Of a stretch of DNA of 64,000 nt, positions 46,493 to 55,803 are shown one piece after another. The stretch comes from Hanamia caeni (GTDB lineage: Bacteria > Bacteroidota > Bacteroidia > Chitinophagales > Chitinophagaceae). The stretch spans positions 186,001-250,000 of the forward strand of contig NZ_RJJR01000002.1 of assembly GCF_003721595.1 (NCBI RefSeq), given 5' to 3'. The translations under genes and the position numbers were made by a program. The notes under the pieces were generated by a model. The model was not told where the DNA came from. It did not search any database and worked only from the letters and a program-made list of their open reading frames with translations. Every line of letters begins with the position of its first letter. The stretch's first letter is position 1.

Positions 46493-47488
46493 TTATGCTT
46501 TTTTAAATTCATGCAATCCGCTTCCTGAATGATATAAAGCAACTTTAGGTCTCCGGTAAGGCAGTTGAAAGTTGTGAAAAAAGTGATGTTTCTTTTTTTC
46601 GGATAATCTTTGTAATATCACTGCGGGTGTGGCTTCGCAATTATTACTAAACGCATCTTTTATGGGCCAAAGCATAAAATTAATCTTCCGCAGTTTATTA
46701 CTTTTTTGAAAAAGAAGAATGAGCCCTGAAAAAGAAACCAGAAAAAAAATGTAGCTGAAAAAAGCAATAAGTGGTTTACCGCTATACCGGGTTTTTAAAA
46801 TATGAAACCTGTTTCGCACATAATAAAATATTTTCCAGTTTGTATAAAAATCCCAATCTTTTTTATAGGAATACGCGCTTGCCGGATGATAATGGATGCT
46901 GTTTGTTTTTGTATAAAAAGGGATTTTGTATTTGGTAATGATGCGATGGTAATACTCTGTTTCATCGCCCCAAATAAAAAGCTCTTTTTTGGGCAGCCCC
47001 ACTTTTTTAATAATGTCTTTATGAAGTAAAGTTCCATTGAAAGGGTGCGCATAATTGTGAATTATTTCTTCGTTTACTGTATCAAGCCCGCTACAGTTCC
47101 CGGTTTTCCATACAAAACTGTTCTTATCCTCCTTGTTAATAACGGCGCAATTTCTCAGGCACATCTTATCATCACTATTTTCCAGCAGATTTTCCAATGC
47201 ATCTTCCTTCGGAAAACCATCATCATCCATAAGCCAAATCCAATCGTACTTTTTTTCAAAAGCCATACGGATTCCGGTGTTGAAGCCTCCGCCGGAACCA
47301 ATGTTTTCCTGGGTAAAATATTCAATGCCCCGCTGAGCTCCAAGCCAGTTTTCAGTTGAATCGGTGCTGCCATTGTTAATCACCAGTATTTTATCAATGA
47401 TGCGGGTTTGATTTTTCAGTGCATTCAGGCATTCGGCTAATAATTTTTGACGATTAAAGGTAACAACTACTGCGATCACCGTTTCCAT
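46493..47488 (-). CDS. GT2-family transferase, probable galactofuranosyltransferase
   Basis: GT-A glycosyltransferase of 331 residues. VIAVVVTFNRQKLLAECLNA, INNGSTDSTENWL, TQENIGSGGGFNTGI and WIWLMDDDGFP resemble the GlfT-type branch (N-x-G-x-GGF and DDD instead of the usual DxD); LFIWGDETEYYHRI is the later W-x-D-E catalytic region. The UDP-galactopyranose mutase gene lies 82 bp upstream in the same transcription direction, supporting UDP-Galf as donor (inference). No membrane anchor at the N-terminus; one hydrophobic stretch about residues 240-262. Confidence 0.82.
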   Translation of the reverse strand: METVIAVVVTFNRQKLLAECLNALKNQTRIIDKILVINNGSTDSTENWLGAQRGIEYFTQENIGSGGGFNTGIRMAFEKKYDWIWLMDDDGFPKEDALENLLENSDDKMCLRNCAVINKEDKNSFVWKTGNCSGLDTVNEEIIHNYAHPFNGTLLHKDIIKKVGLPKKELFIWGDETEYYHRIITKYKIPFYTKTNSIHYHPASAYSYKKDWDFYTNWKIFYYVRNRFHILKTRYSGKPLIAFFSYIFFLVSFSGLILLFQKSNKLRKINFMLWPIKDAFSNNCEATPAVILQRLSEKKKHHFFHNFQLPYRRPKVALYHSGSGLHEFKKA

Positions 47489-47569
47489 AAGAATTTGTTT
47501 TGCGGGTTACATTAATAGCAACGCCTCTTAAAACGGTTAAAATCATGTTATTATTGCATATCACTTTCC

Positions 47570-48727
47570 TCAGTATTCCACATTGGGGAATATCGGAAGC
47601 GTCGAACCTGTATGATACGCGGTTATAAAAGCATCCGAAAATTCAATCGCTTCCCTGATTACTTCGTGCATATCCATGTATCGGTAGGTGGCAAGACGGC
47701 CAAGAAAAGAAACATGAGAGAGAGATTCGGCTTTGTGGCGGTATTTCTTGAGTAAGAATTTATCTTCTTTTAATCTTTTGGGATAATAAGGAATGTCGTC
47801 GGCTGTGGTTTCTTTGCTGTACTCCTTAAAGATTATGGTTTTATCGAACGTTTCCCACGGAGTAAAAAATTTATGCTCAGTTATGCGGGTATATGGAATT
47901 TCTTCATCACAAAAATTCATTTGCGCGGTTCCCTGGTAATCGCCATCGTGTACTGAAGATTCAAATGTAACGGTTCGGTAACCCAGCCTTCCCATTTCAT
48001 AGTTAAAAAATCCATCTATAGGGCCTGTGTAAAAAATATGGTTATAGCCGGTTACATCGGCACCGGCCAATAATTTTTGGGAAAGATGAATATGAATGTT
48101 TGGATGTTCCAACATTTTTCCGATGAGACAAGAATAACCTTCCACGGGAATACCTGTATATAAATTTGTATGGTAGTTGTCATCATAATTAAAACGTACG
48201 GGAATTCTTTTCAGGATTGTAGCAGGAAGGTCTTTAGGATCGCACCCCCATTGCTTTTTGGTATAACCTTTAAAAAAAGCAGTGTACAATTTTTCGCCGA
48301 TAAAAGCCAGCGCCTGCTCTTCAAAATTGGCAGGCTCAGTAATTGTTTTATCGGCAATGCGATTCAGAAATTCTTTAGCGCTGTGTGGAGTAAGTGTAGT
48401 TTTATAAAATTGAATTAAGGTAAACAGATTTACCGGCAACGAATAAACATTGCCATTGTACACGCCCTTCACTCTATGCACATACGGCCTGAACTCACAA
48501 AAAGTATTTACATAATCCCAGATTTTTTTATTATCTGTATTGAAAATATGTGGTCCATATCTATGAACCATGATGCCGGTTTCCTCATCGCGGGATGTGT
48601 GGCAATTCCCCGCAATATGATTTCTTTCTTCCCAGATATCAATCTGGCAATCCAGCTTTTTTGCAAGCTCATGAGCTAAGACAGCACCAGAAAATCCGGA
48701 ACCGACAATAAGAAATTTTGAAGGCAT
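47570..48727 (-). CDS. glf: UDP-galactopyranose mutase
   Basis: Flavoenzyme of 385 residues that converts UDP-galactopyranose to UDP-galactofuranose. FLIVGSGFSGAVLAHELAKK is the FAD-binding Rossmann motif; HRYGPHIFNTDNKKIWDYVN, GYTKKQWGCDPKDLPATI and RIPVRFNYDDNYH are family motifs that include the active-site arginine; LGRLATYRYMDMHEVI is near the end. It implies galactofuranose in the surface glycan. A GlfT-like transferase is encoded next. Confidence 0.95.
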   Translation of the reverse strand: MPSKFLIVGSGFSGAVLAHELAKKLDCQIDIWEERNHIAGNCHTSRDEETGIMVHRYGPHIFNTDNKKIWDYVNTFCEFRPYVHRVKGVYNGNVYSLPVNLFTLIQFYKTTLTPHSAKEFLNRIADKTITEPANFEEQALAFIGEKLYTAFFKGYTKKQWGCDPKDLPATILKRIPVRFNYDDNYHTNLYTGIPVEGYSCLIGKMLEHPNIHIHLSQKLLAGADVTGYNHIFYTGPIDGFFNYEMGRLGYRTVTFESSVHDGDYQGTAQMNFCDEEIPYTRITEHKFFTPWETFDKTIIFKEYSKETTADDIPYYPKRLKEDKFLLKKYRHKAESLSHVSFLGRLATYRYMDMHEVIREAIEFSDAFITAYHTGSTLPIFPNVEY

Positions 48728-48799
48728 ACAGCGGCTTCATTATTTTTTATTATAAACGATGTTGAAGCAGGAATATTGCCGGTGTTTGCCAAAGGAAAA

Positions 48800-49768
48800 T
48801 TATATTATTTCATTTGCCAACTGCTGCATACTCACGCTTTCAAAATCAAATTCTGTATTTAATTTTTTATAATGCTTTAATATATTTTCAAGAAAAGAAA
48901 AGTTTTCAGACTGATTGATTCCGAAATTGTGAGGATGCCACCATAAATGATAAACCAATCCTTTTTTTGCCGCAAAGCTCATACTATCAGTGATCCTTTT
49001 TAGCCTCAGTTTTTCAATAGCTTTAAGACGTTTGGAAAACGGCCGCAAAAACCGGCTTGATGATATGTTTAAAATTGGGGATCTCTTCATGTAATCAAAT
49101 GAATAGCAATTATGCCCGCTTAGATTAATATACGAGTCAAGCAACCTGAAGGGCCGGCGAAAATTCATAAATGGACCACGGGTTTCAGAAGAAAAAAGCC
49201 ATGACTTTTCATTTCCTCTAAAGGAAGTAAATCCCATTTCTTTACAAATATTTATGTAGTCCTCATTGTATTGGTTACGCGGAAATACAAAACTTTTTAA
49301 TTCAATTTTCTTTTTCGAAGCTATTTGAATTGCGGCTGAAAGATCTTCTTTAAAAGCTTGTAACGATGCGCCTTTTTCGAGGCAATAGAAGTGAGAAAAA
49401 CTATGAGACCCTATCTCTTGCCCTGCTGCAATTACCTGGTCAATTGTGCTGGTTCCAAAATGAAAAGGATCTTCTTTTTCATTTTTCCCAATTGATTGAA
49501 CATGGTAGTAGGGGGATAAATTGGAATTAAAATAATGGGGTTTTTCCTGTGGCAAATTTTTACAGAGCTCTTTTTTATCTTGAAAAAATAAAAAGCCTAC
49601 TGTGGCGAAAGTTGCATTGATATTATATTGTTTAAACAGGTGTAAGAGAAAAGGCATTGCTTCTCTTATGCCCAAAAGATTTTTTTTGTAATCATTCAAA
49701 CTTATTACATCTCTTATTCCCCAATAGATTTCAAAATCGAGAGAGATTACAAATTTCCCCTTTCCCAT
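48800..49768 (-). CDS. Polysaccharide deacetylase (NodB-like)
   Basis: Carbohydrate esterase family 4-like protein of 322 residues. ISLDFEIYWG gives the first metal aspartate, NATFATVGFLFF the second strand, GSHSFSHFYC the H-x-x-x-H metal site, and VYHLWWHPHNFG the last histidine motif. No signal peptide, so it likely acts on a cytoplasmic or lipid-linked precursor of the glycan, for example N-deacetylation (inference). It lies between glf and a methyltransferase gene. Confidence 0.88.
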   Translation of the reverse strand: MGKGKFVISLDFEIYWGIRDVISLNDYKKNLLGIREAMPFLLHLFKQYNINATFATVGFLFFQDKKELCKNLPQEKPHYFNSNLSPYYHVQSIGKNEKEDPFHFGTSTIDQVIAAGQEIGSHSFSHFYCLEKGASLQAFKEDLSAAIQIASKKKIELKSFVFPRNQYNEDYINICKEMGFTSFRGNEKSWLFSSETRGPFMNFRRPFRLLDSYINLSGHNCYSFDYMKRSPILNISSSRFLRPFSKRLKAIEKLRLKRITDSMSFAAKKGLVYHLWWHPHNFGINQSENFSFLENILKHYKKLNTEFDFESVSMQQLANEII

Positions 49769-49811
49769 TAAGTATGATTATATAAATTTTGTGCCATTTT
49801 AGCTAAGGTGC

Positions 49812-50606
49812 TTATTTTGTTGCAATGACTATTAAATGCCCTGTAAGATTTTTCCGGAATGAATTTTTGACTCTCTGATTTTTTGAAAAGTTTTTAATTA
49901 ATGACTGATAAATATTTCCGGGCTTTCTTCCGAATTTATAAAATATTCTGGACGAGCCGAGAAATCTGCCAACGGTTTGCACTTGTGAAAACCCCGCTTT
50001 TTTTATTTGCTTTTTCTGTTGGCCCGATGTTGTGAAATTGCAATGATGATGCGTATTGTGGGTTATTTTGCAAATAACAGATTTCAGATTGTGGAAGATA
50101 AAGTACAAGTCGGTGCTGAAAAGATTTACCTGGGTCACAAAAAATTTTCCGCCGGGTTTCAATACCCTGCGGAATTCAGCAAAACTTTTTATGTTTTCTT
50201 GTTTATCGAGATATCTTAATACTTCAAAGGCTACGATAAGATCAAAAGAACCATCCTTGTATGGAATGTTGGAAGAAATGGCTTGTTTAATTTCTATTTC
50301 CGGAAAATTTTGCCTGGCATAATTAAACATTTCTGTAGAAGGTTCAATACCACAAACATCAAATCCTTTTTCTTTTATCCAGTGAGTCAGATGAGCCGTA
50401 CCACAGCCTACATCAAGTATCCTGCTTCCTCTGGGAAGATCGTTAAGTACTAAAGCCAATTCATCTAATACCAGTTTCCTGCCTCTAAGAAATGCCAATT
50501 CTCTTTTGCCTAATACATTTTCTTTTTCAGAATAGGCGTGTTGAAAATGTGAAGCATCAATGTCATGGCGCCTGATAGCTAGTTGGGTAATGTCGGCTGA
50601 GTTCAT
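49812..50606 (-). CDS. SAM-dependent methyltransferase of the glycan locus
   Basis: Class I methyltransferase of 264 residues. SRILDVGCGTAHLTHWIKEK is motif I, GIEPSTEMFNYARQNFPEI motif II, FDLIVAFEVLRYLDKQE and FRRVLKPGGKFFVTQVN later motifs. It could methylate a sugar hydroxyl or carboxyl of the repeat unit (inference from position). A good internal promoter lies just upstream. Confidence 0.88.
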   Translation of the reverse strand: MNSADITQLAIRRHDIDASHFQHAYSEKENVLGKRELAFLRGRKLVLDELALVLNDLPRGSRILDVGCGTAHLTHWIKEKGFDVCGIEPSTEMFNYARQNFPEIEIKQAISSNIPYKDGSFDLIVAFEVLRYLDKQENIKSFAEFRRVLKPGGKFFVTQVNLFSTDLYFIFHNLKSVICKITHNTHHHCNFTTSGQQKKQIKKAGFSQVQTVGRFLGSSRIFYKFGRKPGNIYQSLIKNFSKNQRVKNSFRKNLTGHLIVIATK

Positions 50607-50651
50607 TTGATATATTCTAATAAATTAAGCTGCCTTTCACTGGCTTACATA

Positions 50652-50686
50652 CAAATTTACAAATTGTAATATTATCAGATAACAAA
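50652..50686 (-). promoter_or_regulatory. Promoter inside the glycan gene cluster
   Basis: On the minus strand TTTG (50683-50686), 23 bp, TAAATTTG (50652-50659) match the Bacteroidota consensus; the spacing is at the long end. It lies 46 bp before the methyltransferase ATG, in a 220-bp gap. Confidence 0.55.
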
Positions 50687-50826
50687 ATAAACAATTACGC
50701 TTCCGGTAAAAGGAAATAATCAAAATAGTTATTAAATCAATGACTTGCTTTAACGGCTATATTGATTTTTGAAGGAATACAAATTTTCTAAATTAATTGC
50801 TTTACTAGTGCCAGGCAACAGAATGA

Positions 50827-52074
50827 TTATTCAATTTGATTAGAACTGGATGTGCAAATTTTATCATAAATCGTTTTATATTTTTCAGTGGCCGATTTGA
50901 GGTCATAAAATTCTTTTGCTGCGTGCCTGATACAATTTGTATCAGAAAATGATTCGCTGGATATAAAAGCCGCGGCTTTATGAAATTCATTATCATTTAA
51001 TTCTTTTAAAACTACTCCTGAATCATATTTAGTTACAATTTCTTCCACATCGCCCACTCCCTGATTCGTAATTACAGGAATTCCCATCGCCATAATTTCT
51101 CCATGTTTTGTAGGGGAAGAGGACTGTTTCGAATAACAGGGCTTGATGAAAAAAACAGCAAATTTGCTTAATGATAATAATGCCGGAACTTCTTTTCTTG
51201 TAGCTTCCTTTACAATAATTTTCTTTTCATCCAGGTTGAACTTGTCCGCTAACCGCAATATCTGAGCCTTCGCATTCGGAGAAATAAATAAAAATTTTGC
51301 ATTCTTATTATGGTCGCTGATGATTTTAAAAAAGCGTATCATTTCATCAATAAGATACCAGCTTCCAACAGAGCCCAAATAACTTACGATAAATTCATTC
51401 TCTTTAATATGTAAATCCGCTCGCAGGCGTTTTTTAAATTCCTCATCAAAATGAAAAGGATTAAACAAATTCAAATCTACACTACAGGGAATTACCTGTA
51501 AAGGAATACTCAATTTATATTCAGGCCAGGACTTAATTATTTTTTCAGCAGCATAAGTCAGACAAACTATTCCATCGCTTTTTGTTACCGCTGCGCTTTC
51601 CTGCTGTTTGAAAAACCTATAAATTTTTTTATAGAAAAAGTTTTCTAAATTCCAAATATGGCCGTCAGCCCTACTATCGGCATAAAACTCTCTTATATCA
51701 TTCAGGAATTTTATACCAAACCTGGTTTTCATTTTTAAACCAACCAAAGCAGGAATGCCAGGCCGGGTATGTACCATATCAAATGCGGATTGTGAATGCA
51801 GCTTTTTTGCTTTTTTATACAATTGAATAATATCATATATCGTGGAAAAAACCGGAGGCTTTTTGTGATAGGCAATTGGCGCCCATCTTATTCCGAAGGA
51901 ACGCAAAAGGTTTTTTATCTCTTTTTTTTGCAATAAATAATTCTCGGATTTTTCGCAACTCAAAATCGTAAAATCATAGCCAAGCTTTGAAAGTCCTGTT
52001 AAATAAGGAATCACCTGGCTTTGGCCAAGCGGATCGGTCATTCCGTCGTAAGATATAAATAGGACCTTGGGCAT
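50827..52074 (-). CDS. Glycosyltransferase family 4
   Basis: GT-B glycosyltransferase of 415 residues. FISYDGMTDPLGQSQVIPYL is the start region seen in Bacteroidota GT4 proteins of surface-glycan clusters, FIVSYLGSVGSWYLIDEMIR opens the C-terminal domain, and SPTKHGEIMAMGIPVIT is the nucleotide-sugar motif. It is 14 bp after the next GT4 gene in transcription order. The sugar is unknown. Confidence 0.9.
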   Translation of the reverse strand: MPKVLFISYDGMTDPLGQSQVIPYLTGLSKLGYDFTILSCEKSENYLLQKKEIKNLLRSFGIRWAPIAYHKKPPVFSTIYDIIQLYKKAKKLHSQSAFDMVHTRPGIPALVGLKMKTRFGIKFLNDIREFYADSRADGHIWNLENFFYKKIYRFFKQQESAAVTKSDGIVCLTYAAEKIIKSWPEYKLSIPLQVIPCSVDLNLFNPFHFDEEFKKRLRADLHIKENEFIVSYLGSVGSWYLIDEMIRFFKIISDHNKNAKFLFISPNAKAQILRLADKFNLDEKKIIVKEATRKEVPALLSLSKFAVFFIKPCYSKQSSSPTKHGEIMAMGIPVITNQGVGDVEEIVTKYDSGVVLKELNDNEFHKAAAFISSESFSDTNCIRHAAKEFYDLKSATEKYKTIYDKICTSSSNQIE

Positions 52075-52088
52075 TACAATCGCTCTAT

Positions 52089-53159
52089 TTAAGTTTGTAA
52101 AACGTTATTGTAAACAGAAAATAATTTCTCTAAATGATGCCTGAGCGTAAAATTATTTACTGCTCTCTGATAAGCCTGCTCGCCTTTTTTTACCAGCAAT
52201 TCTTTGTCTTTAAGCATATTTTTTAGTTTTTCGCAGAAATCATTTGTATTATTCAAATTGAAATAAACTGCAGTGTCTTCACATTGCTCTTTGAATGAGG
52301 GAATATTGCTTAATAGCAATGGCAATTTAGCCGCCATCGCTTCAAGCACGCTTAAAGAAAATCCTTCAAACAAAGAAGGCATTACGAAAAGATCATAATA
52401 GGGTAATATTTCATTAATATTTTCTACCTGACCTTTTAATTTAATGTTAACGCCTGCGCGGTTGATTGCCTGCTGTAACAAATTCTGGTGTGGCCCGGCA
52501 CCATAGATATGTAATTCAATTTTTTGTTCTGTTAATTTTTTAAATGCCTCAACCAGGTAAAGATAATTTTTGCCCTTTCTTAAGGCGCCGACAGAAATTA
52601 TTTTAAGACAAGAAGAATTTGTCGTTTTATCGGGAAACTGAAACCTTCTTTCGTTTACAAATGTGTGCAACACGTATTGTTTGGCAGGATTTATTTTGAG
52701 CAAACTAAAATAATCGTCCCTGGCAATATTAGACACTGAGATGATGGTTGGCCTTCTATAATGATAGGTGAATTTTTCTAACAACCGAATGGAAAGCTTT
52801 TTATAATCTTCTGCCCTGGAGACTGAAGTGTGAATCGTATTGATGAGTGGAATATTCCGGGGAGTAGCCAGTCGTGCAATAAAATTAGGTAAGGCTAAAT
52901 GGGAATGCACTACATCTGGTTTGTATTTACTTATAAGTGAATGAAATTTTAAAATAGATATCGGCAATTGTCGAAAAGCCGGCCTATGAAGACAGATATA
53001 TTCATCGCATTCAAGATCTTCTTTAAAATGGTTCCGGTCATTTAGTGTTACCACAATATTATTGAATTCCTTTAGTTGCTTTAATACCTGGACCAGCATG
53101 GTTTCCGCACCCCCACGTTCGAGGCTTACAATAAAATGAATAATGGTTTTTCGTTTCAT
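52089..53159 (-). CDS. Glycosyltransferase family 4
   Basis: GT-B glycosyltransferase of 356 residues. FIVSLERGGAETMLVQVLK and VVHSHLALPNFIAR are N-terminal motifs; IISVGALRKGKNYLYLVEAF opens the C-terminal domain; MPSLFEGFSLSVLEAMAAKL is the E-x7-E region. The sequence resembles GT4 enzymes that act early on capsule repeats. It is followed 14 bp on by another GT4 gene. The sugar is unknown. Confidence 0.92.
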   Translation of the reverse strand: MKRKTIIHFIVSLERGGAETMLVQVLKQLKEFNNIVVTLNDRNHFKEDLECDEYICLHRPAFRQLPISILKFHSLISKYKPDVVHSHLALPNFIARLATPRNIPLINTIHTSVSRAEDYKKLSIRLLEKFTYHYRRPTIISVSNIARDDYFSLLKINPAKQYVLHTFVNERRFQFPDKTTNSSCLKIISVGALRKGKNYLYLVEAFKKLTEQKIELHIYGAGPHQNLLQQAINRAGVNIKLKGQVENINEILPYYDLFVMPSLFEGFSLSVLEAMAAKLPLLLSNIPSFKEQCEDTAVYFNLNNTNDFCEKLKNMLKDKELLVKKGEQAYQRAVNNFTLRHHLEKLFSVYNNVLQT

Positions 53160-53229
53160 TATCAGATACCTAATAGATTATCCATATTTGTTTGTGTATT
53201 AAAAAGCCACTTGTTGAGCGTTTTATGCA

Positions 53230-54492
53230 TCAAACAAAACAATTGAGTTTTTTATTAAAATATAAAATAACGCAAAGCACAAATGCATTGGTTACTATTT
53301 GCCCCGCACAAAGGCAGTTGATTGTCATAAATTGTGATGTACAGTAATTTATAGTGAAGGCAAAAAGGATACATAAAACCGAAAGCCGGAAAATAATGCG
53401 CTTTTGCTTATTAAAAATAATGCGCTGCAGAAAAATATTGCTGACAGACCATATTAAAGAACTTATGCAAAGCAAATAGAAATAGTGAATATATTCTTTA
53501 TACGAAGGCTTTAGCAGGTAATGATAAATAAGTGAAGAAAACGAAAATAAGGCTGCCGTGGTAGCCAGCATGATTATTATATATTTGGCATAAATACTCT
53601 TAATGCTTTCATACATTTTTTTTTCAGAAAATTTAGTAAACAACACAGGCTGCAGATAATTCATTAACGAGGCAGAAACAATATATTGAATGGCAGCAAA
53701 AGTGCCTGCAATTGAATAAAAGCCGGCTTGTGTTTTTCCAAAATGGGCCATTACAAAAAACTTGTCGGAGGAATTAATAAAAAATATTGCAGTCTGGAGT
53801 AATAGCCCTGACAGGCCAAAAACCAATTCCTTTTTGAATGTTTTTAGGTTTATTCTTTTTACCAGAAAGCCATTCTTTTGTATGTAGGAAAAAAAGAGAA
53901 TCCCTATTACAAGGATTGAAATGAAATAACCTAAAGCCCTGCTATACCAGCTTACATAAGCAAAAAATATTAAAAGGACTGCCAATGATATTTCGATAAT
54001 TATTTTCAATAAGGTTATTGCAGCAAAAACCCTGGCTTTATTTTGTATCCTCAGCAATATGATGAATGCTTCAAAGCAAAAATTCAGAACCAGGCAAACC
54101 GGAATAAGCCAGATAAACTGTTCCTGAAAACTAAATGTGCGTGACAATGATTCACGAAAAACAAAGAACAAGGGGATCAGCAATAAACTTACAATTAGAG
54201 GAATGAGAAGACTTGTTGAAAAAACGCTTGCGTAATCCGGTTTGGAAAGCTTGAAATAATCAACAGAAATGGTATACAACGCGCCCATAGAGATAATTGG
54301 CGTAAGAAAAACGATGGTACTGTTGAAGATGTTTAATATTCCTATGTCTCCCTCCGGGAGAGTATTTACAAAAAAAGGAAGGGCGGCGAAAGAAATTATT
54401 TTTGTGAGAGTACCGGCAATAGTATAAATGCTTACCTGCCGGAAAGCGTTTGTATAGAATTTGGATTTAAGTTGGTAAAGCAATTCAATCAT
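53230..54492 (-). CDS. Wzx-type lipid-linked oligosaccharide flippase
   Basis: MOP-superfamily membrane protein of 420 residues with about 12 hydrophobic segments; the N-terminal YTIAGTLTKIISFAALPFFV and FGLSGLLLQTAIFFINSSDK are typical of Wzx/RfbX proteins. It moves the undecaprenyl-linked repeat unit across the inner membrane. It is the first gene of the minus-strand biosynthesis run. A second flippase is encoded at 62243-63742. Confidence 0.85.
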   Translation of the reverse strand: MIELLYQLKSKFYTNAFRQVSIYTIAGTLTKIISFAALPFFVNTLPEGDIGILNIFNSTIVFLTPIISMGALYTISVDYFKLSKPDYASVFSTSLLIPLIVSLLLIPLFFVFRESLSRTFSFQEQFIWLIPVCLVLNFCFEAFIILLRIQNKARVFAAITLLKIIIEISLAVLLIFFAYVSWYSRALGYFISILVIGILFFSYIQKNGFLVKRINLKTFKKELVFGLSGLLLQTAIFFINSSDKFFVMAHFGKTQAGFYSIAGTFAAIQYIVSASLMNYLQPVLFTKFSEKKMYESIKSIYAKYIIIMLATTAALFSFSSLIYHYLLKPSYKEYIHYFYLLCISSLIWSVSNIFLQRIIFNKQKRIIFRLSVLCILFAFTINYCTSQFMTINCLCAGQIVTNAFVLCVILYFNKKLNCFV

Positions 54493-54685
54493 TTTTATCT
54501 GCCCGCTAAGAATACCATAGTAGAGTTGGTTTCAAATATTTTTTTATGTCACTTTTTACGAAACCAAAAAATGGATAACCTTTAAATCATTAATTTATTA
54601 CCTAAACGATCTTTTCAATCGCAGATTGTGATTATATAGAATATTTTATTGATCGTCTTTTTGGAAATTCATTCCTGCGAAAAAT

Positions 54686-54718
54686 TTTGTAAAGCTGATT
54701 CTTTCATTATTATATTTG
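54686..54718 (+). promoter_or_regulatory. Promoter of the plus-strand glycan genes
   Basis: TTTG (54686-54689), 21 bp, TATATTTG (54711-54718) fit the Bacteroidota consensus exactly, 32 bp before the ATG at 54751. Confidence 0.7.
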
Positions 54719-54750
54719 AACACATCATTATCCAACTGTGAATAGATAAC

Positions 54751-55797
54751 ATGAGTATTAAGGACTTGAAAATCGGATATGTTCCCTATCTTCCAGATCT
54801 CTCCCAACCCGGCGATAGAAGACGTTTCCCATTTTTTGCAAAACGGTACGACATTAAATTTGAAATTGCTCAGTTCGAAAGGAATTATGATATTATCTTG
54901 GTAACTGCCACTTCGAATCTTTCTAAATGGCTGTTATATAAAAAAAACCACCCGAAAACAAAATTTATTTTTGAAATGGTGGACAGCCTCATTTTTCCGT
55001 CAGATAAGTTTGACACATTATTCAAAGGAACCGGCAAATTTTTATTAAGAAAAGAAGTCTCACTATATGTTAATTATAAAAATCTGATTATTCAATGGAT
55101 AAAAAATGCTGACCTGGTAATCTGTTCAAGTAATGAGCTAAAAAAGAATGTAGAAAAATGGAATACCAACGTTTTATTGAGCCGTGATTATCTTCAGAAT
55201 GAATACAAACTTGCCAAAACAGAATATTCTATTAACGGGAAAATGAAATTATTGTGGGAAGGACAGGGTGTTATTTTGTCTCAATTTTTGTTCTTTAAGG
55301 AAATGCTTCAGGAAATCAATTCTTTTTGTGAACTTCATATTATTACCACAGAAAAGTATCCTTTGTTTGGAAATCTAATTCATAGAGATGTAGAAAAAAT
55401 GCTGAAAAAACTGCCTATTGAAACGACTTTTCATAAGTGGGATATTGAAAGAAACAGGGAAATATTCAGTTATTGCGATTGCGGAATTATTCCGATAAGC
55501 CCCAAAAATAAACTGGCGTGGTATAAACCAGCCAATAAATTGATTTCCTTCTGGTTTTCGGGCATTCCGACAGTAGTTTCAAACACTCCAGCTTATAGTG
55601 AACTAATGAATAATGCAGATTCTTATTTTTATTGTTCGAATATTGATGAATGGGTCTCTAAATTGAATATGATTAAGAATTTGACTGAAGAAGAAAGAAA
55701 GAGAATTGCGATGAAAAATTTAGCGTACGCCAGTAAAAATTTTTCAAACGAAATCATTGATATGACATGGAAAAATATTTTCAAAAAATTGTCCTGA
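54751..55797 (+). CDS. Glycosyltransferase-like protein (GT-B)
   Basis: Protein of 348 residues with a divergent GT-B layout. Residues 6-30 (LKIGYVPYLPDLSQPGDRRR) start the N-terminal domain; MKLLWEGQGVILSQFLFFKE opens the C-terminal one; YCDCGIIPISPKNKLAWYKP followed by ANKLISFWFSGIPTVVSNTP is the nucleotide-sugar region. LIGNDXX-type motifs are absent, so the CAZy family is uncertain. First of a plus-strand group, 6 bp before the secreted protein gene. Confidence 0.75.
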   Translation: MSIKDLKIGYVPYLPDLSQPGDRRRFPFFAKRYDIKFEIAQFERNYDIILVTATSNLSKWLLYKKNHPKTKFIFEMVDSLIFPSDKFDTLFKGTGKFLLRKEVSLYVNYKNLIIQWIKNADLVICSSNELKKNVEKWNTNVLLSRDYLQNEYKLAKTEYSINGKMKLLWEGQGVILSQFLFFKEMLQEINSFCELHIITTEKYPLFGNLIHRDVEKMLKKLPIETTFHKWDIERNREIFSYCDCGIIPISPKNKLAWYKPANKLISFWFSGIPTVVSNTPAYSELMNNADSYFYCSNIDEWVSKLNMIKNLTEEERKRIAMKNLAYASKNFSNEIIDMTWKNIFKKLS

Positions 55798-55803
55798 GAA
55801 ATT

